Origin: DASXRC01 sp036506495
GTDB taxonomy: Bacteria; Actinomycetota; Actinomycetes; Mycobacteriales; Micromonosporaceae
Reading direction: 5' to 3'
NCBI GenBank assembly: GCA_036506495.1
Contig: DASXRQ010000135.1
Coordinates: forward strand, 1-18,554
DNA: 18,554 nt
Shown: positions 1 to 8,040 of the stretch, in pieces
Layout of the letters: each line of letters opens with the position of its first letter
Numbering within the stretch: position 1 is the stretch's first letter
Notes under the pieces: generated by a model
Seen by the model: the letters and a program-made list of their open reading frames with translations, nothing else
Database searches by the model: none
What the model was told of the DNA's origin: nothing
Translations under genes and position numbers: made by a program

Positions 1-1
1 C

Positions 2-538
2 AACGCCGCCAACCACCCGTCCGCCGGCGGACGACGACCAACCACCGTTCTGACCGGGTGGCCACCCGTGACCACCCGGCCAGCGCGCGGCGCGCATGCC
101 TACCTGCCGATGGACAAACACACGAACGGCCCACGGACGCCAGCACTGGCGCTGACCGTGCTCGGCACGGCGGCGTTCACCGGGGCCGGCCTCGCCACCA
201 CGACCATCGCCGTCATGGCCGGCGCGTTCCAGGGCGTACCCCGGGACGACGTGCCCGACGCCGGCAGCACCGTTCGCATCGTGCAGCAGGTCGGCGGCGC
301 GTTTGGAGCCGCCGTGCTGGCCATCGTGCTCGCCCACGAGTTGCTGAGCCGCGGCGGTGGGAACGCGGCCGCGGCCGCCACCGACGTCGCCGCGCGCGCC
401 GCGGCCTTCGACGCGGCGTTCTGGTGGGCGATCGGCTTCGGCGTTCTCGCGGTGGTCCCCGCGCTCTTCCTTCCCGGGACCGCGGCGGGGCCGGCCGGGT
501 CCGGCGACGAAACTCGTCGGACCCCGTCGCTACGCTGA
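2..538 (+). CDS. C-terminal fragment of an MFS (DHA2/EmrB-QacA type) drug exporter, probable remnant
   Basis: The reading frame is open from the window edge to a TGA at 536-538; the first ATG-like start would be a GTG near 68. From about position 145 the protein resembles the end of DHA2 exporters. There is a hydrophobic helix (ALALTVLGTAAFTGAGLA), the loop with VPRDDVPDAGSTVRIVQQVGG (the family's small-residue/Q-Q-GG motif before a helix), a second helix (FGAAVLAIVLAHEL) and a last helix (FWWAIGFGVLAVVPALFLPG). Such proteins export drugs across the cytoplasmic membrane by proton antiport and have 14 helices. Here only three are visible. The codons at 2-140 encode Pro/Arg/Gly-rich sequence without a membrane segment and without a DHA2 look. 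I infer a 5'-truncated or rearranged remnant rather than a working exporter. An intact gene entering from outside the window is less likely but not excluded. Confidence 0.5.
   Translation, partial: NAANHPSAGGRRPTTVLTGWPPVTTRPARGAHAYLPMDKHTNGPRTPALALTVLGTAAFTGAGLATTTIAVMAGAFQGVPRDDVPDAGSTVRIVQQVGGAFGAAVLAIVLAHELLSRGGGNAAAAATDVAARAAAFDAAFWWAIGFGVLAVVPALFLPGTAAGPAGSGDETRRTPSLR
505..519. promoter_or_regulatory. Perfect palindrome at the -35 position of the SWIM-cluster promoter (candidate operator)
   Basis: CGACGA, spacer AAC, TCGTCG: 6-base arms with no mismatch. It lies 11 bases upstream of the TACGCT -10-like element at 531-536, so it covers the expected -35 site. It also lies inside the end of the upstream transporter frame. 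Operator function is inferred from position alone; a short 3'-end hairpin of the transporter transcript is the alternative. Confidence 0.3.
531..536 (+). promoter_or_regulatory. Candidate -10 element for a leaderless SWIM-cluster transcript
   Basis: TACGCT fits the actinobacterial TANNNT -10 consensus. It ends 8 bases before the GTG at 545, the spacing expected when transcription starts at or next to the start codon. No Shine-Dalgarno sequence precedes the GTG, which fits a leaderless mRNA. No TTGACA-like -35 is visible; the -35 position is occupied by the 505-519 palindrome. Confidence 0.4.
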
Positions 539-544
539 CCAGTT

Positions 545-1888
545 GTGGCCCCCGCAGCGGTAACGGACGCCCCGCGCCGGTGGAGCGCCGACCAGGTGCT
601 CTCCCTGGCGCCGGACGCCACCGCCCAGCGGGCGGCCCGCGCGCTCGCGGGTGACAAGCCGTGGTGCGAGGTCGGCCTCAGTGCCGGGGACGACCTGCCG
701 CCCACGGTCTGGGGTCTGTGTCAGGGCAGCGACCCTCAGCCCTACCAGGTCTGCGTCGACCTCACCGAGCCTGCGTACACCTGCTCCTGCGCCAGCCGCA
801 AGTTCCCCTGCAAGCACACGCTGGGCATCCTGCTGCGGTGGTCGGGCGGCGCGGTTCCCGAGGCGCCGGCCCCACTGTGGGTCCGCGAGTGGCAGGCGTC
901 GCGGGCCGACCGGGTGTCCAGAGCGGCCGCCCGCGAGGACGTGGCCCGCAACGGTGGAGAGAGCACCGGTCGGGCGGTCAGCGAGAAGGCCGCGCTCCGC
1001 CGGGCGACGCGGGTCGCCGCGGGCCTGGCCGAGCTCGACCGCTGGCTGGCCGACCAGCTGCGGGGTGGGCTCGCGGGCGCGTCGAGGCTCGGCTATCCGC
1101 ACTGGGATGCGATGGCCGCGCGGCTGGTCGACGCCCAGGCGCCCGGCGCGGCGCGGCTCGTGCGCAACCTCGCCGACTGCGCGGGCGACCCCGAGCGCCT
1201 GCTCACCGAGCTCGGGCTGCTGCGCCTGCTCGCCAGCGGGTTCGCCCGGCTCGACAGCCTGCCGGCCGAGCTCGCCGCGACGCTGCGCCTGCGGGTCGGC
1301 CTTCCCGTCGCGGCCGAGGACGTGCTCGCCGGGCCGCAAGTGCGCGACCGGTGGCAGGTGCTCGGCGTCCGCGACGAGCAGGAGGGCGACCTCATGGTGC
1401 GCCGGGTCTGGCTGCGCGGGGCGGACGGCGGGCGGGCCGCGCTCGTGCTCTCGTTCGCCGGGCCCGGGCAGGTGTTCGTCCGGGACCTGGTCCCGGGCAC
1501 GGCGCTCGACGCGGACCTGTGCTTCTACCCCGACCACGTCCGCGTGCTCATCGCCCGCCGGCACGCGCCGGCCGCCGCGCTGACCGAGGTCCGCGGTGCG
1601 CTCCCGGTCTTCGCGGCGATGCGGGAGTACGCCCAGGCGCTGTCCGCGGACCCATGGCTGGAACGCTGGCCGATGGTGCTCGCCTCGGTCGTGCCCGCCG
1701 AGGCCGAAGGACGGTGGTGCCTCGCGGCCGACGACGGCAGCGGCGTCCCGCTCGACCCGGCCGGCGGCGCGCCCTGGCGGCTTGTCGCGGCGGCCGCGGG
1801 TCGGCCGGTGACCGTGTGCGGCGAGTGGACCGCCGCCGGGCTCCGCCCGCTCAGCGCCTGGGTCGGCGACCGGCTGGTGCGGCTATGA
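545..1888 (+). CDS. SWIM zinc-finger family protein (first gene of MoxR/VWA cluster)
   Basis: 447 residues starting with GTG. Residues 80-91 are CSCASRKFPCKH, an exact C-x-C-x6-C-x-H SWIM zinc-binding motif, preceded by a beta-hairpin-like YQVCVDLTEPAYT. SWIM domains bind zinc and are thought to contact nucleic acid or protein. The remaining ~350 residues are Ala/Leu/Arg-rich and mostly helical, with a hydrophobic beta-rich end, and carry no motif I know. The start is chosen because it follows a TANNNT box by 8 bases and the protein begins 63 codons before the finger, as in actinobacterial relatives. Four bases separate it from the DUF5691 gene, so it is co-transcribed with it. E. coli YehQ is a SWIM protein in the comparable yeh gene set. 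A target-recognition role for this protein is inference. Confidence 0.9.
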   Translation: MAPAAVTDAPRRWSADQVLSLAPDATAQRAARALAGDKPWCEVGLSAGDDLPPTVWGLCQGSDPQPYQVCVDLTEPAYTCSCASRKFPCKHTLGILLRWSGGAVPEAPAPLWVREWQASRADRVSRAAAREDVARNGGESTGRAVSEKAALRRATRVAAGLAELDRWLADQLRGGLAGASRLGYPHWDAMAARLVDAQAPGAARLVRNLADCAGDPERLLTELGLLRLLASGFARLDSLPAELAATLRLRVGLPVAAEDVLAGPQVRDRWQVLGVRDEQEGDLMVRRVWLRGADGGRAALVLSFAGPGQVFVRDLVPGTALDADLCFYPDHVRVLIARRHAPAAALTEVRGALPVFAAMREYAQALSADPWLERWPMVLASVVPAEAEGRWCLAADDGSGVPLDPAGGAPWRLVAAAAGRPVTVCGEWTAAGLRPLSAWVGDRLVRL

Positions 1889-1892
1889 GCGG

Positions 1893-3416
1893 ATGCCAGC
1901 TATGAGCCGGCCGGCCGCCGCCTGGCCCGACATGCTCGCCGCCGCCCTCGTCGGCACCGCCCGCAGCGGCATGCCCGCCGACGGGCTGCTCGACGCCGCG
2001 GCGGTCCAGGCGCTGCGCCGGCGCGCCGGAGTGGCGCTCGTGCGCGGCGCGCGGCCGCCCACGCCCGCTCCGGCCGACGACGCCCCGCCGATGAGCCCAG
2101 CGGCGGCCGCCCGCGCGGACGCCCTGCTGGCCCTGGATCGCCCGCCGCGCGAGACCACGCCGGCGCGCGACACCGCCGGCCGCCTGGAGCTGCTCGCCGA
2201 GTGGCTGACCGCGGCCGGGTCCGCCGGGCGGCGGTTGCCGGCCGAGCTGCTGCCGGCGCTGCTCGATGCGGGCCGCCGACACCGCGAGCTGCGGCCGTTG
2301 GTCGCCCCCGTTGCCGGGCCCCGGGCCGGATGGCTCGCCGCGCAGCGGGCCGGCTGGGCGTACGCGTCCGCGGCTCCCCCGGCCGAGGCCGACGTGGCCG
2401 ACGACACCGCCTGGGAGTTCGGGCGGATCGCGCACCGCGTCGCGTACCTGACGGGGCTGCGCCGGCGTGACCCGGCGCGGGCCCGCGAGCTGCTGGTCGC
2501 GGGGTGGGATTCGGAGCCGCCCGACGATCGCGCCGCACTGCTCGCCGCGCTGGGTACCGCCCTGTCGAGTGACGACGAGGCGGTGCTGGAACGCGCACTC
2601 GACGACCGGCGCCGCCAAGTCCGCGCCGTCGCGGCGGACCTGCTCGCTCGGTTGCCCGCCGGGGCGTACGCCCGCCGGATGGCCGCCCGGGCCGGCGCGT
2701 GCGTCGACCTGAGCGACCCGGCCCGGGTCGGGATCAACCCGCCCGACACGTGCGACCGGTCCATGACCCGGGACGGGATCGCCCCGCGGCCCCCGTCCGG
2801 CGTCGGTGAACGGGCCTGGTGGCTGGAGGAGATCCTGGCCCGGACGCCCCTGCGCCAGTGGCCGCGGCCCGACGAGTTCCTGGCCCGGTCCATCAGCGAC
2901 GAGTGGCGGGCGACGGTCCGCCGCGGCCTGGCCCGCGCGGCCGCCACCCAGCGCGACGTGGGCTGGGCCGTCGCGCTGGCCGACCCGCTCACCGCCGACG
3001 TGGCGCGTCGCGGTCACCCGGAGGACCGGCTGCTCCTTGAGGCGCTGTACGACGTGCTGCCCCCGGACGACCTGGCCGCACGCGCCACGGCCGTGCTCCG
3101 TCGCGGGCTCCCCGAGGCGACGGCGGTCGGCGTCGAGCACGTGCTCGCGCTCTGCCCCCGGCCATGGCCGCCGCCGGTTGCCGAGGCCGTCTTCGCGGCT
3201 GTCGAGGATCAGCTCGGCCGGCGCGGCGCCGGCTGGCGGGTGGCCGGGCTCTGCGAGCTGGCCGGGCTCCGCCTGCCGGCCGGCTTCGCCGACCGCGCGC
3301 TGGCGCTTCTCGAGCGGCTGCGCGGCGGTCGGTCCAACGACCCGGCGATCCCGATCGGCGAGCGGCTGGCCGCCACCCTCCGGTTCCGCCACGACATGCT
3401 CGAGGAGCTAACGTGA
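1893..3416 (+). CDS. DUF5691 family helical-repeat protein
   Basis: 507 residues from the ATG at 1893; the ATG at 1902 (MSRPAAAW) is an equally possible start. The N-terminus contains the W-x-x-x-L-x-A-A-L-V-G-T-A-R signature I associate with DUF5691, a family that in actinobacteria sits between a SWIM gene and a MoxR gene. The rest is a series of amphipathic helices, for example residues 205-255, where DDRAALLAALGTALSS is followed by ALDDRRRQVRAVAADLLARL, which reads like a HEAT-type repeat. No catalytic motif, signal peptide or membrane segment is visible. It is probably a cytoplasmic scaffold or adaptor for the MoxR ATPase. Its stop overlaps the next start by four bases (GTGA), indicating translational coupling. 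The molecular function is unknown. Confidence 0.85.
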   Translation: MPAMSRPAAAWPDMLAAALVGTARSGMPADGLLDAAAVQALRRRAGVALVRGARPPTPAPADDAPPMSPAAAARADALLALDRPPRETTPARDTAGRLELLAEWLTAAGSAGRRLPAELLPALLDAGRRHRELRPLVAPVAGPRAGWLAAQRAGWAYASAAPPAEADVADDTAWEFGRIAHRVAYLTGLRRRDPARARELLVAGWDSEPPDDRAALLAALGTALSSDDEAVLERALDDRRRQVRAVAADLLARLPAGAYARRMAARAGACVDLSDPARVGINPPDTCDRSMTRDGIAPRPPSGVGERAWWLEEILARTPLRQWPRPDEFLARSISDEWRATVRRGLARAAATQRDVGWAVALADPLTADVARRGHPEDRLLLEALYDVLPPDDLAARATAVLRRGLPEATAVGVEHVLALCPRPWPPPVAEAVFAAVEDQLGRRGAGWRVAGLCELAGLRLPAGFADRALALLERLRGGRSNDPAIPIGERLAATLRFRHDMLEELT

Positions 3417-4531
3417 GTATCGGGTCCGAGCCGACCGGTGTCGACGCGGCGGTGCAGCGCCGCCACGCCGAGGACGAGTCCGGCCATGAGCTGGCCGCGC
3501 TCGCCAAGGGCGACGACCGGCTGCGGCCCCCGGGCTGGCAGCTCTCGCCCGCCGCCGTGGTGACCTACCTGCTCGGTGGGGAGGCCGCCGACGGCACGAC
3601 GATCGTGCCGAAGTACATCGGCTCGCGACGGCTCATGGAGGTCGCCGTCGCGACGCTGGCCACCGACCGGGCGCTGCTGCTGCTCGGCGTTCCCGGCACG
3701 GCCAAGACCTGGGTCTCCGAGCATCTCGCCGCGGCCATCAGCGGCGACTCCACGCTGCTGGTTCAGGGCACCGCAGGCACGCCGGAGGAGGCGATCCGGT
3801 ACGGCTGGAACTACGCGCGTCTGCTCGCCGACGGACCGTCCCGCGCGGCACTGGTCGACAGCCCGGTGCTGCGCGCGATGGCCACCGGCCGGATCGCGCG
3901 GGTGGAGGAGCTGACCCGGATGCCCTCGGACGTGCAGGACTCGCTCATCACGATCCTGTCCGAGCGGACGCTTCCGATTCCCGAGTTGAACTCGCAGGTG
4001 CAGGCGCGCAAGGGGTTCAACGTCATAGCCACGGCGAACGACCGCGACCGGGGCGTCAACGAGCTCTCGTCCGCGCTGCGCCGGCGCTTCAACACCGTGG
4101 TGCTGCCGGTGCCCGCCGGCGTCGACGAGGAGGTCGACATCGTCTCGCGCCGGGTGGCCGCGATCGGGCGGGCGCTCGAGTTGCCCGAGCTGCCTCCCGC
4201 GATGGACGAGATCCGCCGGGTGGTGACCGTCTTCCGCGAGCTGCGCAGCGGGATCACCGAGGACGGGCGCACCAAGCTCAAGTCGCCGAGCGGCACGCTC
4301 TCGACGGCCGAGGCGATCTCGGTGGTGACCGGCGGGATCGCCCTCGCGGCGCATTTCGGCGACGGCACGCTGCGCCCCGTCGATGTGGCCGCCGGCATCG
4401 TCGGGTCCGTCATCAAGGACCCGGTCTCCGATCAGGTGGTGTGGCGGGAATACCTGGAGACCGTCGTCCGCGAGCGCGACGGCTGGCGGGACTTCTATCG
4501 GGCCGCCCGGGACGTCCAGGGCGGGCCGTGA
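3413..4531 (+). CDS. MoxR-type AAA+ ATPase (YehL-like)
   Basis: 372 residues. GTG at 3413 is the start because it overlaps the DUF5691 stop and has GAGGAG at 3402-3407, five bases upstream. AAA+ parts in order: Walker A GVPGTAKT (92-99), a Walker B-like strand ARVEEL (162-167) with Glu where most MoxR proteins have the first Asp, sensor 1 IATAND (205-210), and arginine-finger region LRRRF (222-226). The long insertion between Walker B and sensor 1 (LITILSERTLPIPEL) is typical of MoxR proteins. MoxR ATPases form hexameric rings that remodel partner proteins, usually with a VWA protein encoded nearby, as here. Of the MoxR subfamilies I know, YehL fits best from the neighbours (SWIM, DUF5682, VWA). 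The client is unknown. It overlaps the DUF5682 start by four bases. Confidence 0.92.
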   Translation: MSIGSEPTGVDAAVQRRHAEDESGHELAALAKGDDRLRPPGWQLSPAAVVTYLLGGEAADGTTIVPKYIGSRRLMEVAVATLATDRALLLLGVPGTAKTWVSEHLAAAISGDSTLLVQGTAGTPEEAIRYGWNYARLLADGPSRAALVDSPVLRAMATGRIARVEELTRMPSDVQDSLITILSERTLPIPELNSQVQARKGFNVIATANDRDRGVNELSSALRRRFNTVVLPVPAGVDEEVDIVSRRVAAIGRALELPELPPAMDEIRRVVTVFRELRSGITEDGRTKLKSPSGTLSTAEAISVVTGGIALAAHFGDGTLRPVDVAAGIVGSVIKDPVSDQVVWREYLETVVRERDGWRDFYRAARDVQGGP

Positions 4532-6828
4532 CGGCTCCGGCGCTCCTGGGCGTACGCCACCACGGTCCCGGCTCGGCGCGGGCCGTGCGGCGGGCGCTCT
4601 CGGCGTACCAGCCCGACGTGGTCCTCATCGAGGGGCCGCCGGAGGCCGACTCGCTCATGCCGCTGGTCGGCGACGACGGCATGCGGGCGCCGGTCGCGCT
4701 GCTGGCCTACCCGGCCGGTGCCAAGAGGGGCGGCCGGGGCGGCGGCCAGCCCGACGCCGACCGTCCGCTGCGCGCGGCGTTCTGGCCGTTCGCCGAGTTC
4801 TCGCCGGAGTGGCAGGCCCTGCGCTGGGCCGTGGCTCGCGAGGTGCCAGTGCGCTTCATCGACCTGTCCGTGTCCGTGCGCATGGCGATCGGCGACCCGC
4901 CGGCGGCCGCCGGCGGCCGCGCTCGTGAAGATGAGGCCGTCCGCGCCGACCCGATCGCGGCGCTGGCCGCCGCGGCCGGCTACGACGACCCGGAGCGCTG
5001 GTGGGAGGACGTCGTCGAGCACCGGTCCGACCCGCCCGACGACGAGACCGAGGCGGCCGCGCTGGGCCCGTTCGCCGCGATCGCCGAGGCGATGGCCGAG
5101 GTGCGGTCGCGCGCTCCCGAGCCGCCGGAGCCCGAGCGCGTCGACGAGGGGCGTCGTGAGGCGGCGATGCGCATCGCGCTGCGTGCCGCGATGCGTCGGC
5201 ACGAGCGGGTCGCGGTCGTGTGCGGCGCCTGGCACGTGCCGGCGCTGACGCCGCCACTGCCGACGCTCACCGCCGACACCCGCGTGCTGCGCGGCCTGCC
5301 CCGAGCCAAGGTGGCGATGACCTGGGTGCCATGGACGCACGCGCGGCTGGCGTCCTGGCAGGGGTACGGCGCCGGCGTCCAATCGCCCGGCTGGTACCAC
5401 CACCTGTTCACCACTCCCCCGGCGGAGGCGGTCGCACGGTGGCTCGTCCGGGCGGCGGGCGTCCTCCGCCGCGACGGGCTGCCGGTCTCGAGCGCCCACG
5501 TCATCGAGGCCACCCGGCTGGCCGACGCGCTGGCCACGATGCGCGGCCGTCCGGTGCCCGGCCTGGCCGAGGTCACCGACGCGTCGCTGGCCGTGCTGTG
5601 CGAGGGCGACCCGCTCCAACTGGAGCTGATCCAGCGCCGTCTCGTGGTGGGCGAACGGTTGGGGGCGGTGCCGTTCGGCACGCCCGGCGTACCCATCGAA
5701 CGGGACGTGGCCGCGTCACAGCGGCGGCTGCGCCTGCCGCCCGACCCGCAGCCCCGCGACATCGACCTGGACCTGCGCCGCGAGATCGACCTGGAGCGCA
5801 GCCGGCTGCTGCACCGGCTCGGGCTGCTCGGCGTCGACTGGGGCGTGGCCCTGGAGGGCCGGCGCGGCCGCGGCACCTTCTGGGAGTCGTGGCGGCTGCG
5901 CTGGGAGCCGGAGTTCGTCGTCGACCTCGTCGAGGCGAGCGCGTACGGGACGACGGTGCGCGACGCCGCGAGCGCGCGGGTCGCCGAGCGGGCGGCGGCC
6001 GCGGCGTCGTTGGCCGACGTCACCGCGCTCGTGGAACGCTGCCTTCTGGCGGAGCTGCCCGACGGGCTGCCGGCCGTCCTCCGCGCGCTCGACGACCGGA
6101 TGGCGCTCGACCGGGACGTCGCGCACCTCATGGACGCGTTCCCGGCGCTGGCCCGCACGCTCCGGTACGGCGACGTGCGGCGCACCGACCTGCCGGCGCT
6201 GAGGCACGTCACGGATGGCCTGATCACGCGCATCTGCGTCAGCCTGTCGGCGGCGGTCGCCGGACTCGACGACGTCGCGGCCGCCGGGATGCGCGACCGC
6301 ATCGACGCGGTGCACGCGGCCGTCGCGCTGCTCGACCGGGCGGACCCGACCGCTCGGTGGCACGACGTCCTCATCGGACTGTCCACGCGGGACGATCTGC
6401 ACGGGTTGCTCTCGGGTCGGGTCAACCGGCTGCTACTCGACGCGGGGCTGCTCGACGTCGCGGAGGCCGGGCGCCGGATGTCGCTCGTGCTCACCGTGGG
6501 CTCGCCCGTCGGCCGCTCGGCGCGCTGGATCGAGGGCTTCCTCACCGGGGACGGGCTGCTGCTCGTTCACGACGAACGGCTGCTGCGGCTCGTCGACGGC
6601 TGGCTGACCGGGATCCGGGACGAGGCCTTCGTCGAGGTCCTGCCGCTGCTGCGCCGCACCTTCAGCGAGTACCCGGCCCCCCAGCGCCGCCAGATCGGTG
6701 AGCGAGCGGTCCGCCTCGGTGGCCCACCCCGCGCCGACGGCGACCGCACCGAACCAGACGTCGACGACGACCGCGCCGACCTCGTGATGCCCGCGGTCGC
6801 CGCGCTGCTGGGCTGGGGCCGGTCATGA
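4528..6828 (+). CDS. DUF5682 family protein with TraB/Tiki-type GxxH...E...GxxH motifs
   Basis: 766 residues from GTG at 4528, which overlaps the ATPase stop (GTGA). The frame stays open upstream to 4441, but that part lies inside the ATPase gene. The N-terminal ~250 residues have GVRH (8-11) followed by HGPGSA, then VVLIEGPPEAD with Glu35, then ALRWAVAREVPVRFIDL, then VVCGAWHVPAL with GAWH (233-236). Two GxxH motifs with a Glu after the first are the signature of the TraB/PrgY/Tiki proteins and resemble the related ChaN and EreA proteins, a clan of putative metal-dependent hydrolases. The C-terminal ~500 residues are helical, with a conserved-looking aromatic stretch around 450 (FWESWRLRWEPEF). 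Length and neighbours match E. coli YehM. No signal peptide or membrane helix is seen. Hydrolase activity is an inference from motifs. Confidence 0.88.
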   Translation: MTAPALLGVRHHGPGSARAVRRALSAYQPDVVLIEGPPEADSLMPLVGDDGMRAPVALLAYPAGAKRGGRGGGQPDADRPLRAAFWPFAEFSPEWQALRWAVAREVPVRFIDLSVSVRMAIGDPPAAAGGRAREDEAVRADPIAALAAAAGYDDPERWWEDVVEHRSDPPDDETEAAALGPFAAIAEAMAEVRSRAPEPPEPERVDEGRREAAMRIALRAAMRRHERVAVVCGAWHVPALTPPLPTLTADTRVLRGLPRAKVAMTWVPWTHARLASWQGYGAGVQSPGWYHHLFTTPPAEAVARWLVRAAGVLRRDGLPVSSAHVIEATRLADALATMRGRPVPGLAEVTDASLAVLCEGDPLQLELIQRRLVVGERLGAVPFGTPGVPIERDVAASQRRLRLPPDPQPRDIDLDLRREIDLERSRLLHRLGLLGVDWGVALEGRRGRGTFWESWRLRWEPEFVVDLVEASAYGTTVRDAASARVAERAAAAASLADVTALVERCLLAELPDGLPAVLRALDDRMALDRDVAHLMDAFPALARTLRYGDVRRTDLPALRHVTDGLITRICVSLSAAVAGLDDVAAAGMRDRIDAVHAAVALLDRADPTARWHDVLIGLSTRDDLHGLLSGRVNRLLLDAGLLDVAEAGRRMSLVLTVGSPVGRSARWIEGFLTGDGLLLVHDERLLRLVDGWLTGIRDEAFVEVLPLLRRTFSEYPAPQRRQIGERAVRLGGPPRADGDRTEPDVDDDRADLVMPAVAALLGWGRS

Positions 6829-8009
6829 CGGCGCCGGACCAGGAACGGGCCCGCCGCTGGCGGATGGCGCTCGGCGGAGCGCCGGACGGCGACGGCACGG
6901 GCTACCGGCTGAGCGGCGGGGACGCGGCTGCGGACGCCGCGCTGGCCGCCCTCTACGACGCGGACCGGGGCGGGGGCCCGGGCGGGCGCGACGAGGGCGG
7001 CGGGCGCGGCGGCGGTCTCAATGCGTCCGCCCCGCGGGTGGCGCGGTGGCTGGGCGACATCCGCCGATACTTTCCGTCCACAGTGGTCCAGGTAATGCAG
7101 GCCGACGCGATCGAGCGGCTCAACCTGACCCGGCTGCTGCTCGAGCCGGAGCTGCTGGACGCCGTCGAGCCCGACGTGCACCTCGTCGGCACGTTGCTGA
7201 GCCTGAACCGCGTGATGCCCGAACGCAGCCGGCGGGCGGCGCGCGCGGTCATCGCGCGCGTGGTCGCCGACCTGGAGCGGCACCTCGCCCAGCGCACCCG
7301 GGCCGCGCTGACGGGGGCGGTCAACCGGGCCGCCCGGGTCAACCGACCGCGGAACGGGGACATCGACTGGGGCCGAACCATCCTGGCGAACCTGCGCCAC
7401 TACCGCCCGGAGCTGGGCACCGTGGTGCCCGAGCGCCTGATCGGCTACGGCCGCCGGGGGCTGGCGGTGCAGCGCGACGTCGTGCTGCTGGTCGACCAGT
7501 CCGGCTCGATGGCCGCGTCGGTCGTGTACGCCGGCGTCTTCTCGGCCGTGCTGGCGTCGCTGCGTACCCTGCGGACCTCTCTGGTGGTCTTCGACACCGC
7601 GGTGGCCGACCTGACCGACCGGCTGGCGGACCCGGTCGACGTCCTGTTCGGCACGCAGCTCGGCGGTGGCACGGACATCAACCGGGCCCTCGCGTACGCT
7701 CAGGGCCTCATCACCCGTCCCCGGGACACGATCCTCGTGCTGATCAGCGACCTGTACGAGGGCGGGATCCGCGAGGAGATGCTGCGTCGGGTGTCCGCGC
7801 TGACCGCATCCGGGGTGCAGGTCATCGTGCTGCTCGCCCTGTCGGACCAGGGCGCACCCGACTACGACAAGGACAACGCCACCGCGCTGGCCGGCCTCGG
7901 CGTGCCGGCGTTCGCCTGCACCCCCGACCTGTTCCCCGAGCTGATGGCCGCCGCCATCGAGCGGCGCGATCTGCGGCCCGTGGTCGAGCGAGAGACCGGC
8001 CGCGGCTAG
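6825..8009 (+). CDS. VWA (CoxE-like) domain protein, MoxR partner
   Basis: 394 residues from ATG at 6825, overlapping the DUF5682 stop (ATGA); GGGG about seven bases upstream can serve as ribosome-binding site. Residues 1-70 are low complexity with a Gly/Arg/Asp-rich linker (49-64). Residues 70-215 are helical. The VWA domain starts near 216 and carries a complete MIDAS: DQSGS (224-228), Thr283-Asp284 in GGTDIN, and Asp309 in LISDLYEGG. It should therefore bind Mg2+ or Mn2+. VWA proteins of this type work with MoxR ATPases as metal-dependent adaptors (known for RavA-ViaA and CbbQ-CbbO). No signal peptide is present, so it is cytoplasmic. E. coli YehP is the counterpart by context. It is the last gene of the five-gene coupled block; the next gene follows after 31 bases. 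Confidence 0.9.
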   Translation: MTAPDQERARRWRMALGGAPDGDGTGYRLSGGDAAADAALAALYDADRGGGPGGRDEGGGRGGGLNASAPRVARWLGDIRRYFPSTVVQVMQADAIERLNLTRLLLEPELLDAVEPDVHLVGTLLSLNRVMPERSRRAARAVIARVVADLERHLAQRTRAALTGAVNRAARVNRPRNGDIDWGRTILANLRHYRPELGTVVPERLIGYGRRGLAVQRDVVLLVDQSGSMAASVVYAGVFSAVLASLRTLRTSLVVFDTAVADLTDRLADPVDVLFGTQLGGGTDINRALAYAQGLITRPRDTILVLISDLYEGGIREEMLRRVSALTASGVQVIVLLALSDQGAPDYDKDNATALAGLGVPAFACTPDLFPELMAAAIERRDLRPVVERETGRG

Positions 8010-8040
8010 TCGTCCGCCGACGCGAGGGGACACTCGACGG

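Noticed and set aside
530..3392. Long minus-strand open frames (530-1564, 1851-3392, 1883-2992) opposite the SWIM and DUF5691 genes
   Set aside because: They mirror high GC3 coding on the plus strand, are low-complexity Arg/Gly/Pro/Ala, and have no domains or ribosome-binding sites.
4901..4920. Exact tandem duplication of CGGCGGCCGC in the DUF5682 gene
   Set aside because: The reading frame continues with correct downstream motifs, and short GC-rich tandem copies are common at this base composition.
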